In this document: positions 15,538-22,857 of the stretch, piece after piece
Position numbering within the stretch: position 1 is the stretch's first letter
Layout: the number at the start of each line of letters is the position of its first letter
NCBI GenBank assembly: GCA_937973685.1
Contig: CALJKJ010000008.1
Span: 1 to 25,827, forward strand
Direction: 5' to 3'
Source: an uncultured Flavobacteriales bacterium
Lineage (GTDB): Bacteria; Bacteroidota; Bacteroidia; Flavobacteriales_D; Crocinitomicaceae
Length of the DNA: 25,827 nt
Program-made: the position numbers and the translations under genes
Notes under the pieces: model-generated
Database searches by the model: none
What the model saw: the letters and a program-made list of their open reading frames with translations, nothing else
Told to the model about the DNA's origin: nothing

Positions 15538-17412
15538 TTACTTCAACTGTTCTTCTTGTTCAATGAATTCCAGATCGGCATCTTTTTCCCAGATTTCCAT
15601 TTCACACGGTTTGCAGTTGAATTTCAATTTGTATTCGTTTTCACCGTGCTTCAAGGTTAACGGCTCCACAACTTTCTCTCCCATAGTATCGCGTTGAAAA
15701 CGTGCACATTTCCCCAATTCATATTTGACGCAATATTTGGTAGTCATCACCCGCGATTTCCCTGGATCCCATTGAATCTCAAAAGCTTTCTCAATTTCAG
15801 TCACTCCATGACGTTTGTAGAATGCGCGTGCCAATTGATTGGAAACGTTGTAGGTGAAATCTAATTCTTTGACTGGATAAGGATGATCTGTTTTTGTGAT
15901 TTGAAAAGTCTCACGATGGTATTCAGCAACGCGAACTTCTATTAATTGTTCGAGCACTGCGCGGCGCATTTCATTTATTTTTGCTGTTGGCAAGAACCAA
16001 TTATCGGTAAATTGAATGTTGATTTCGTCAACTATAAATGGTGTGTTCCCCGTTTTGGATAAACTTTTCTTTAATTCATCTATGATGATAGTACCTTTGG
16101 TCGATGGCGTTTTTTCACTGATTAATTCAGTCATTGTTTGGTGTCCATCTTCATCAATAACAGTCAATTGAAAACCTGTTTCTATTTCAGTTAATGCAAA
16201 CGTGACGCCAATTTTACGTATCGTCGCATCTTCGCGCTCCACTAATTTATTGAATGCAGCATCCGAATTACGGTATATTTCAGTTCCAACAGCTATTTCT
16301 TTGTAATTATTTGGAACAACTAAATTATTCAAAACCACATTGATTTGAATGCCATCTGATTCATTAGCAGCATTGATGAAATACAACCCATCTCCGTTGT
16401 TTAACTGATCTGCATTTTCAATAAAATAGCCTTTCGGCGTTGTTTCAATAACTTTACCAATGTATTGACCTTTTGATTTTGGACTTTCCCACGAACCAAT
16501 TTTTTCTGTTCGTTTGTTAACAAAATAATCCGTGTACCCGCGGTTAAAACTTCTATCCATTTGCGGATCGAAATTGAAAAATGTTCGTCCAGAAGAGGCT
16601 TTGGTAAATGATGGGTTATCTGCTAAAAAAGCATCTAATTTTTGGCGCAAATAAGAAACGTTGTTCTTTACATACACCAAATCTTTTAAACGCCCTTCGA
16701 TTTTGAAAGATGTAATTCCCGCTTCAATCAAGTTGGGCAACTGATCCGATAAGTCCAAATCTTTGATGGAAAGTAAATGACTGTTTTCAATCAAGGTTTT
16801 ACCAGTACCATCAACTAAATGATAAGGCAATCGACAGTTTTGCGCACATGAACCACGGTTCGCACTGCGTTCTCCACCAGCAATACTCATGTAACAATTC
16901 CCGCTAAAGGCAACGCATAGCGCTCCTGAAACAAAGAACTCCAATTCAACATCAGTTGCTTCGTGAATTTCTTTTATTTGATCCAAATTCAATTCACGCG
17001 CTAACACAACACGTTGCATTCCTGCATCTTTCAAGAACTTGACATGCTTTGGATCGCGGTTATTAGCTTGCGTGCTGGCATGTATGACAATTGGTGGCAA
17101 GTCCATTTCAAGTATGGCCATATCTTGCACAATCAATGCGTCAACGCCAATGTCGTATAATTGATAAATCAACTTTTTGCAATCTGCTAATTCGTGGTCG
17201 TATAAAATGGTGTTGATGACAACAAAAACTTGTGCTTTGAACAAATGCGCATACTTAACTAATTCAGCGATATCCTCGATTGAATTCGTTGCATTTGAAC
17301 GTGCACCATACTGAGGCGCACCAATATAAACAGCATCCGCTCCAGCGTTAATTGCAAACATTCCTTGCAATAAATTTTTAGCCGGTGCGAGAATCTCAAC
17401 TTTCTTTTTCAT
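15538..17412 (-). CDS. U32-family protein (peptidase U32, RlhA-like)
   Basis: Member of the U32 family, which despite its name includes RNA hydroxylation enzymes (RlhA for 23S rRNA C2501, TrhP for tRNA). The 624-residue length is close to E. coli RlhA and longer than TrhP. The N-terminal half has ILAPAKNLLQG, GADAVYIGAPQYGAR and the U32 signature region with C166, C173, C189 and C193 in SGALCVAFSGNCYMS and RGSCAQNCRLPY, which would hold an iron-sulfur cluster. A second four-cysteine group sits at the C-terminus: C561, C569, C600, C603. Assignment to rRNA hydroxylation is by family resemblance only. It lies 78 bases downstream of the YkgJ-like gene on the same strand. Confidence 0.88.
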   Translation of the reverse strand: MKKKVEILAPAKNLLQGMFAINAGADAVYIGAPQYGARSNATNSIEDIAELVKYAHLFKAQVFVVINTILYDHELADCKKLIYQLYDIGVDALIVQDMAILEMDLPPIVIHASTQANNRDPKHVKFLKDAGMQRVVLARELNLDQIKEIHEATDVELEFFVSGALCVAFSGNCYMSIAGGERSANRGSCAQNCRLPYHLVDGTGKTLIENSHLLSIKDLDLSDQLPNLIEAGITSFKIEGRLKDLVYVKNNVSYLRQKLDAFLADNPSFTKASSGRTFFNFDPQMDRSFNRGYTDYFVNKRTEKIGSWESPKSKGQYIGKVIETTPKGYFIENADQLNNGDGLYFINAANESDGIQINVVLNNLVVPNNYKEIAVGTEIYRNSDAAFNKLVEREDATIRKIGVTFALTEIETGFQLTVIDEDGHQTMTELISEKTPSTKGTIIIDELKKSLSKTGNTPFIVDEINIQFTDNWFLPTAKINEMRRAVLEQLIEVRVAEYHRETFQITKTDHPYPVKELDFTYNVSNQLARAFYKRHGVTEIEKAFEIQWDPGKSRVMTTKYCVKYELGKCARFQRDTMGEKVVEPLTLKHGENEYKLKFNCKPCEMEIWEKDADLEFIEQEEQLK

Positions 17413-17420
17413 AGATAGTA

Positions 17421-17451
17421 CAAAATTCAGTAATTATTTTGCAGAAACCAA
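17421..17451 (-). promoter_or_regulatory. Possible promoter of the U32 gene
   Basis: On the minus strand TTG (17451-17449), a 20-base spacer and GAATTTTG (17428-17421) resemble a -33/-7 pair, but the -7 element has G-A in place of T-A at its first position and is therefore imperfect. It ends 8 bases before the U32 ATG at 17412. It would allow transcription separate from the upstream YkgJ-like gene. Confidence 0.3.
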
Positions 17452-17490
17452 CAAGAAGCATGGAAACTTTTCGAAAAGTAAACTTCGGTT

Positions 17491-18357
17491 TTAATCCACC
17501 CGAGCACCGTTTTCTTTTGCTGTTGCAATCCACAAAGACATCAACGCATGCGTATCAGCACCAATTGCTTTTGCTAATAAAATTGCCAAGGCCATCACCT
17601 GCACACTTGAAGCACTTAACTTATTGATTGATAAATCACTGAAGTGTTCAGATTCAATCTTATCTTGAATGATGTCGTTGTGCTTTTGAGCGAATGTTAA
17701 TGGATCGATAATTTCCAGTGAAATATCAGGTAGCACAAGGGTTTCTAGCCAGTTTTTCGGGATTTCTTGTAGTAACTTTTCAATTGGTAAGGAAGCTATT
17801 CGGTTCCATTCACTTAATGTTTTTATATCACCCAATTCAACTAAACCATTATCTAACAACAACATAAACGAACAATCAGCAATGTTTTGCATGACTTCTA
17901 AATAAGCATCTTGTGCACGTTCATATTGCGCTGTCTCTTGTTCTTTTAAATACGTTTCTACTGCAATTGTTGGTAAATTGAGTACTTCTTCGCAACCCGA
18001 CAAGCAAGGAAAAGTTGATCCTTCGTGGACATAACTAATCGCATTATTTTGAATCTTACGAGCAAGGGGAAACAAGCGACAAGCCAAAGGTCTTCCTTTG
18101 TGAACACTACATCCCATATTGTCAACATACAAGTTACAAGCTTTTTTTTGGTTCATCTCTTGACCAGCAAACAACAAACGAATCCCACCCCAATCACAAA
18201 AGTTATTGCTAAAATCCGATGGAGCAATACCTTTTTCCAAAGCTAACATGCGTAATTCCCAAGGATTGAGCAAAACTTGATTCCCATGGCAACACGTCCC
18301 TTTTCGGGAACAGGTTAATGGGAGTTTGTCAGCTAATTGAAGTAATGTATGTTGCAT
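17491..18357 (-). CDS. YkgJ-family cysteine-cluster protein
   Basis: Protein of 288 residues whose first 100 residues carry the YkgJ-type Zn/Fe-chelating pattern: C16, C22 and C23 in CSRKGTCCHG, C74 in KACNLY, C83 in MGCSVH and C93 in RPLACRLFP. Family members are thought to bind a metal or an iron-sulfur cluster; their biochemical role is poorly known. Residues from about 120 on are helical and without recognisable motifs, ending in a segment rich in Ala/Leu. Start ATG 18357. It is transcribed divergently from the lipoprotein-dnaG-mscS unit and lies upstream of the U32 gene on the same strand. Both downstream products are cysteine-rich metal proteins, but a functional tie is speculation. Confidence 0.85.
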   Translation of the reverse strand: MQHTLLQLADKLPLTCSRKGTCCHGNQVLLNPWELRMLALEKGIAPSDFSNNFCDWGGIRLLFAGQEMNQKKACNLYVDNMGCSVHKGRPLACRLFPLARKIQNNAISYVHEGSTFPCLSGCEEVLNLPTIAVETYLKEQETAQYERAQDAYLEVMQNIADCSFMLLLDNGLVELGDIKTLSEWNRIASLPIEKLLQEIPKNWLETLVLPDISLEIIDPLTFAQKHNDIIQDKIESEHFSDLSINKLSASSVQVMALAILLAKAIGADTHALMSLWIATAKENGARVD

Positions 18358-18420
18358 GTTTGCGAATGAATGAAGCTTCGGCTAAAATACCAAATTAATC
18401 ACTTTTTTTTGATTTTTCCA

Positions 18421-18463
18421 CCAACTTCTGATATTTCAGCAACGTTCCTTTCATGGAAGTTGG
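18421..18463. repeat. Inverted repeat CCAACTTC-N27-GAAGTTGG
   Basis: CCAACTTC (18421-18428) and GAAGTTGG (18456-18463) are perfect reverse complements. The right arm overlaps the proposed -33 TTG (18460-18462) of the lipoprotein gene promoter, which would suit an operator. The loop contains a smaller CTGA-TATT-TCAG hairpin. There is no T tract on either side, so it is not a terminator. It could be chance in a 157-base gap. Confidence 0.3.
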
Positions 18464-18492
18464 GAATTTTGATGCAACTTTGTGTATCTTTG
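18460..18492 (+). promoter_or_regulatory. Promoter TTG-N22-TATCTTTG before the lipoprotein-dnaG-mscS unit
   Basis: TATCTTTG (18485-18492) matches TAnnTTTG, with TTG (18460-18462) at a 22-base spacing. The predicted start near 18498 gives a leader of about 17 bases before ATG 18515. The gap of 157 bases between the two divergent genes is otherwise without a gene. Confidence 0.55.
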
Positions 18493-18514
18493 AACTGAAC
18501 AAGACAAAAAAGCT

Positions 18515-18931
18515 ATGAAAAATATTCGTTTGATCTATTCATTACTATTCATAACCGGTTTATTAATAACAAGTTGTACTAGTTCACCTGAACCTAAAAA
18601 AGAAGAAAACCGTTCGGATTTGGTTGTGATCAAAAATGGTGTTTACACCGAATTTTATCCAGGTAAAAAAGCAATTAAATTCCGTGGTCCACAAAACAAA
18701 GCTGGACAGCGTAATGGAAGATGGTATTTTTATTCTCAAACTGGTGATGAGCAATCGTCTACCGAATATACTGATGGCAAAAAAAACGGATTTACTTTTG
18801 TACGTTATCCAAACGGAGCAATGCGCTACACTGGTGAATACACGAACGATATTGCATCTGGATTATGGCGTTTTTACAAACAAGATGGAACAATCGAATT
18901 TGAAAAAAATTACGCAACCGAAGTTGAATAA
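18515..18931 (+). CDS. Lipoprotein with MORN-type repeats
   Basis: Predicted lipoprotein of 138 residues. The signal peptide is MKNIRLIYSLLFITGLLITSC, that is a short basic start, a hydrophobic core, and a lipobox ITS-C with the lipidated Cys at 21. A Ser/Pro/Lys/Glu-rich linker follows. The mature part has three MORN_2/YwqK-like repeats of the form GxWxFY...DG: NGRWYFYSQTGD, KNGFTFVRYPNG and SGLWRFYKQDG. Such repeats are frequent in Bacteroidetes surface or periplasmic proteins and serve as binding or scaffolding modules; the ligand is unknown. It is the first gene of a unit with dnaG (2-base gap) and mscS. Confidence 0.85.
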   Translation: MKNIRLIYSLLFITGLLITSCTSSPEPKKEENRSDLVVIKNGVYTEFYPGKKAIKFRGPQNKAGQRNGRWYFYSQTGDEQSSTEYTDGKKNGFTFVRYPNGAMRYTGEYTNDIASGLWRFYKQDGTIEFEKNYATEVE

Positions 18932-18933
18932 AC

Positions 18934-20916
18934 GTGTCACGCATTCCCCCACATATCATTGATGAAATCATGCAAACCTCTCGGATTGAAGAGGTTATTG
19001 GGGAATTTGTGAATTTAAAACGTGCCGGATCCAATTTAAAAGGATTGAGTCCCTTTGTGGATGAGCGCACTCCTTCGTTCATGGTTTCGCCAGCAAAGCA
19101 AATTTTCAAGTGTTTTTCTTCTGGAAAAGGCGGAACGGTTGTTACATTTTTGATGGAGAAAGAACATTTCTCCTATCCGGAGGCCTTGCGTTGGTTAGCC
19201 GATAAATACAACATCGAACTTCCTGCAGACGAGCCGCAAACAGCTGAAGAAATCGCTGCGATTACCGAACGAGAAAGTTTGTACATCATCAATGAATTTG
19301 CAAAAGAACACTTCCTTGCTAACATGCACGAAAATCAAGAGGGCCAAGCAATTGGACTGTCTTATTTCGAGGAGCGTGGTTTTCGACCAGATATCATAAA
19401 AAAATTCCAATTGGGTTATTGCTTGAACAAAGGCGATGACTTCACCAAAGCTGCATTAGCGAAGGGTTACAAACTCGAATATTTGGAAAACGTCGGTTTG
19501 GTAAAAACAAAAGACGAACGCCATTTTGACTTTTTCCGTGGACGTGTGATATTCCCTATACATTCCATTTCAGGCCGTGTTCTTGGGTTTGGTGGGCGAA
19601 CATTAATTACCGATAAAAAAATCGCAAAATATTTCAACTCGCCTGAAAGTATCATTTACAATAAAAGTGAAATTCTTTACGGCTTGTTTTTTGCAAAAAG
19701 TGACATTATCAAATACGATCAATGTTTCTTGTGCGAAGGTTACACAGATGTGATTTCGATGCACCAAGCTGGCGTTACCAACGTTGTTGCTTCATCAGGT
19801 ACATCTTTGACGAAAGAACAAATCAAATTAATCAAACGCTACACGCAAAACATCACCATTCTCTATGATGGCGATGCTGCGGGTATTAAGGCATCTTTCC
19901 GAGGAATTGATTTGATTTTGGAAGAAGGCATGAATGTGAAAGTGTTGCTTTTCCCTGACGGAGACGACCCCGATTCGTATTCGAAAAAAGTCAGCACAAC
20001 TGAGTTGACAGACTTCATCAAAGCAAACACGCAAGATTTCGTTCGTTTTAAAACAGCGATGTTGATGAAGGAAGGTTCAAATGATCCGCTTCAATTGGCA
20101 CAAATGATTCGTGAAATCGTACATTCTATTGCTTTGATTCCCGATCCAATTACCCGCTCCGTCTATGTTAAGGACATTGGTAAAGAGTTTGGTATTGACG
20201 AAGCTTTGATTCTCAACGAGTTAAATAAAACGCGCAAAACACAACTAGCTAAAGAAAACAACGAACCACAAATAGCGACAAATCCAGCGCTAACTGATAC
20301 GTTTGTTCAACCAATACCACAAGCGCAAACTGCGACAAAAGTCAAGCCAGCGTTTCCCTTTGAAGAATTCGATTTGTTGCGTATCTTGGTGAAATACGGT
20401 CAATTAGCTGTAAAAACAGAACATTTGGACGAACAAGGTGTGAGTCATCAAATTGAAGTTTCGGTCACCGAATTGATTTGTCACGAATTAGAAAAAGATG
20501 GTTTGCAATTAAGTCACCCCCTTTTTCAACGAATTTTCGAGCACATTAAACAAGGTCTGGACAACAAGACATTATACAAAACGAGTTATTGGTTGAAACA
20601 TCCAGATCAAGAAATTGTGCAATGGGTTTCATCCATAGAAACAGACTCTCATGAATTAAGTCCGCAATGGTTATCAAAATACCACGTTGAAACCAACTCA
20701 GAAGTAGATAAATTAAAGGCTGCCGTAATGGGAAGTGTTTATGCTTTTAAACAAGCTCATATTTCAAACCGCATTGCAGATATACGTTTAAAACTTGCCG
20801 ATATTGATCCAACTGAAAATGAAAAAATGACGGATTTATTAATGGAGCAACTACTATTAGAACGTGTAAAAATGGCAATTTCTCAAAAAATTGGACGAAC
20901 AATAACGCCACAATAA
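18934..20916 (+). CDS. dnaG: DNA primase with degenerate zinc-binding domain
   Basis: Synthesises RNA primers at the replication fork. Length 660 residues. The TOPRIM catalytic core has EGYTDV (E268), YDGDAAG (D312, D314) and DGDDPDSY (about 342-349). The N-terminal zinc domain is recognisable (LSPFVDERTPSF, VSPAKQIFKCF) but the usual Cys-His-Cys-Cys ligands are Ser39, Val42, Cys60 and Ser63, so three of four are gone. The C-terminal helicase-interaction domain is divergent, after a Gln/Pro/Thr-rich linker near 425-450. The start is GTG 18934, 2 bases after the lipoprotein stop; no better ATG lies close. The mscS gene follows after 1 base. The zinc loss appears typical of Bacteroidetes primases from memory. 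Confidence 0.96.
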   Translation: MSRIPPHIIDEIMQTSRIEEVIGEFVNLKRAGSNLKGLSPFVDERTPSFMVSPAKQIFKCFSSGKGGTVVTFLMEKEHFSYPEALRWLADKYNIELPADEPQTAEEIAAITERESLYIINEFAKEHFLANMHENQEGQAIGLSYFEERGFRPDIIKKFQLGYCLNKGDDFTKAALAKGYKLEYLENVGLVKTKDERHFDFFRGRVIFPIHSISGRVLGFGGRTLITDKKIAKYFNSPESIIYNKSEILYGLFFAKSDIIKYDQCFLCEGYTDVISMHQAGVTNVVASSGTSLTKEQIKLIKRYTQNITILYDGDAAGIKASFRGIDLILEEGMNVKVLLFPDGDDPDSYSKKVSTTELTDFIKANTQDFVRFKTAMLMKEGSNDPLQLAQMIREIVHSIALIPDPITRSVYVKDIGKEFGIDEALILNELNKTRKTQLAKENNEPQIATNPALTDTFVQPIPQAQTATKVKPAFPFEEFDLLRILVKYGQLAVKTEHLDEQGVSHQIEVSVTELICHELEKDGLQLSHPLFQRIFEHIKQGLDNKTLYKTSYWLKHPDQEIVQWVSSIETDSHELSPQWLSKYHVETNSEVDKLKAAVMGSVYAFKQAHISNRIADIRLKLADIDPTENEKMTDLLMEQLLLERVKMAISQKIGRTITPQ

Positions 20917-20917
20917 A

Positions 20918-22012
20918 ATGTTAGAAAAACTATTCAAATTTGGACCTTACGATGTTTGTTTGTTGAACATTATTACCATAGCCATTTTACTTGTTGCTGC
21001 ATACATTTTACGTAAGATTATTCAACGTAATTTGAAGCGCTATTTATCGGAAGCAAACATTCGTTTGGAAGGTAAAAAGGCAATTTATTTACGAATTTTC
21101 TCCCAAAGCGTTTATGTTTTAGCGGGATATTTAGCGATTTTGAGTTTCAATATGAACAATCACGACGTTTCATTTCGTGAGTTTTTGGACTATAAGTTCA
21201 TTGATACATCAAAAATAAAGTTAAGTTTTGAAAATGTAATCTTAGTTATCGTAACGATATATTCGGCCAAACTAATGGTCAACATTATTCGCTTGGTGCT
21301 TCAACGTCGTTTTCGAAAAGACACCAATTACGATAGAGGTACGGAATATGTGTACATGCAAGTTACCAAGTACATCGTTTATACCATTTCTATTTTTCTA
21401 TGTTTGGGCGCATTAGATGTGCAATTGGGGATTTTCTTAGGTGGTTCTGCTGCCTTGTTGGTTGGACTTGGTTTAGGAGTTCAGGATGTTTTCAAAGACA
21501 TGTTTTCTGGTTTTGTATTGTTATTCGAAGGAAGTATCCGTGTTGGTCACGTAATTGAATTTCACGATGGGAAATCCGCTGAATCCATAGTTGCTAAAAT
21601 TTTAAAAATCAATGTACGAACAACACAAATTGAAACGAGAGATGGAAATGTATTGATTGTACCGAACACGAAATTAACCCAGGAATACATTGAAAACTGG
21701 AGTCATGGAACAAGCTTATCTCGTTTTCGAATTCCTATCACAGTTCAATTTGGATCGGACACACAGTTAGTAAGTGATTTGCTTACGCAAGCTGCCATGA
21801 GTCATCCGAAAGTAAAAAAGACAGAACCTGTTCAGGTACGTTTGGTGAAATTTGGAGACAATGGCCTAGAAATGGAGCTGATATTTTGGGCAGATCAAAA
21901 CTGGGACATTAATGAATATAAATCAGACATCCGCTTCGAAATAAATCGCTTATTCAATCATTATAAAATTGTTATTCCTTATCCACAAAGGGTGTTGCAT
22001 CAGGGGAAATAA
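20918..22012 (+). CDS. MscS-family mechanosensitive ion channel
   Basis: Inner-membrane tension-gated channel that releases solutes on hypo-osmotic shock. The 364-residue protein has about five hydrophobic segments (near 13-32, 57-77, 102-125, 148-168 and 172-200). The last corresponds to the pore-lining TM3 with the GGSAALLVGLGLGVQDV glycine/alanine pattern, followed by the MscS beta domain (FEGSIRVGHVIEF, then NVLIVPNTKL) and the C-terminal alpha/beta domain. It is longer than E. coli MscS (286 residues) owing to two or so extra N-terminal helices. It begins 1 base after the dnaG stop. Directly behind its stop codon a tandem repeat begins. Confidence 0.93.
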   Translation: MLEKLFKFGPYDVCLLNIITIAILLVAAYILRKIIQRNLKRYLSEANIRLEGKKAIYLRIFSQSVYVLAGYLAILSFNMNNHDVSFREFLDYKFIDTSKIKLSFENVILVIVTIYSAKLMVNIIRLVLQRRFRKDTNYDRGTEYVYMQVTKYIVYTISIFLCLGALDVQLGIFLGGSAALLVGLGLGVQDVFKDMFSGFVLLFEGSIRVGHVIEFHDGKSAESIVAKILKINVRTTQIETRDGNVLIVPNTKLTQEYIENWSHGTSLSRFRIPITVQFGSDTQLVSDLLTQAAMSHPKVKKTEPVQVRLVKFGDNGLEMELIFWADQNWDINEYKSDIRFEINRLFNHYKIVIPYPQRVLHQGK

Positions 22013-22100
22013 TTGGAAGATTGAAGATTGAAGATTGAAGATTGAAGATTGGAAGATTGAAGATTGGAAGATTGAAGATTGGAAGATTGGAAGATTGGAA
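22013..22100 (+). repeat. Tandem repeat of TTGAAGA (7 bp) and TTGGAAGA (8 bp) units
   Basis: Eleven full units and one partial unit fill 88 bases without any interruption. The order of unit lengths is 8,7,7,7,7,8,7,8,7,8,8 and a final 6. The two unit types differ only by one G, which points to replication slippage. The array starts at the base after the mscS stop and ends 56 bases before the -7 element of ppa. It is purine-rich on the plus strand. The mix of unit lengths keeps no reading frame. The rest of the gap (22101-22170) holds the ppa promoter. Confidence 0.95.
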
Positions 22101-22156
22101 TCTACAAACTTCACCATGAAGAATAGTTGATTAACTCATAACTTTTAGAATATTAT

Positions 22157-22164
22157 TACATTTG
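22157..22164 (+). promoter_or_regulatory. -7 element TACATTTG abutting ppa
   Basis: TACATTTG matches TAnnTTTG and ends 6 bases before the ppa ATG at 22171, so the mRNA start is predicted at or next to the start codon. The nearest TTG upstream (22127-22129) is 27 bases away, longer than the usual spacing. The TTG at 22162, in frame with ppa, is part of this element and is rejected as a start. Confidence 0.5.
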
Positions 22165-22170
22165 CAACCT

Positions 22171-22857
22171 ATGAAAGCAGAAATTAAAGAATTAATGAAT
22201 GCGATGAGCAAACGCTTTACATCGCACCCGTGGCACGGTATTGAAATTGGTGAAAAACAACCAGCAATCGTGAATGCATTTATCGAAATTATTCCAAGTG
22301 ATGCCATCAAATACGAAATTGATAAAGCATCGGGTTACATTATGGTGGATCGACCACAAAAATTATCCAACCACATGCCTTGTTTGTATGGTTTTGTACC
22401 TAAAACATACTGCGATGAAGAAGTAGCTTCTTTTTCACGTGAGAAAACAGGACGAACTGACATCACTGGTGATGGTGATCCATTAGATATTTGTGTGTTA
22501 TCTGAAAGAAGTTTCAATCACGGAAATATTTTGTGTGAAGCAAAAGTGATCGGTGGATTTAGAATGTTAGATGGCGGAGAAGCTGACGATAAAATTATTG
22601 CAGTTTTAAAGGGAGACCAAGCATATGGTGAAGTTTCAGATATCAGCGAAATGCCGAAATTGGTTATCGACCGCGTACGTCACTTTTTCTTGACATACAA
22701 AGATTTAGATGGTGCTGCTAAAAACGTTGAAATCACTCATGTTTACGGAAAAGATGAAGCATACGAAGTTATTCGTCGTTCACATTTAGACTACACAAAT
22801 AAATTCGGGAATGCAGACGACAACTTGGCTGCTGCACTTGAAAATCTTTTAAAATGA
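22171..22857 (+). CDS. ppa: Inorganic pyrophosphatase (family I)
   Basis: Hydrolyses pyrophosphate to phosphate in the cytoplasm, pulling biosynthetic reactions such as aminoacylation and primer synthesis forward. The 228-residue protein has the family I signature DGDPLDICVL with D101, D103 and D106, and further metal ligands D134 and D139 in the FRMLDGGEADDK segment. MPCLYGFVPKTYCDE corresponds to the YGfiPgT substrate region. It is longer than E. coli PPase (about 175 residues) through an N-terminal extension of about 40 residues. Start ATG 22171 is chosen over TTG 22162 because the latter lies within the promoter element. The stop overlaps the DUF2911 start (ATGA), suggesting translational coupling. 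Confidence 0.96.
   Translation: MKAEIKELMNAMSKRFTSHPWHGIEIGEKQPAIVNAFIEIIPSDAIKYEIDKASGYIMVDRPQKLSNHMPCLYGFVPKTYCDEEVASFSREKTGRTDITGDGDPLDICVLSERSFNHGNILCEAKVIGGFRMLDGGEADDKIIAVLKGDQAYGEVSDISEMPKLVIDRVRHFFLTYKDLDGAAKNVEITHVYGKDEAYEVIRRSHLDYTNKFGNADDNLAAALENLLK

Noticed and set aside
22013..22100. CRISPR-like array
   Set aside because: Units are 7-8 bases and contiguous with no spacers and no cas genes nearby, so it is a simple tandem repeat.
22231..22245. TGGCACGGTATTGAA, resembling a sigma-54 promoter
   Set aside because: The -12 half is poor (TTGA, no GC) and the site lies inside the ppa coding sequence far from any downstream gene start.
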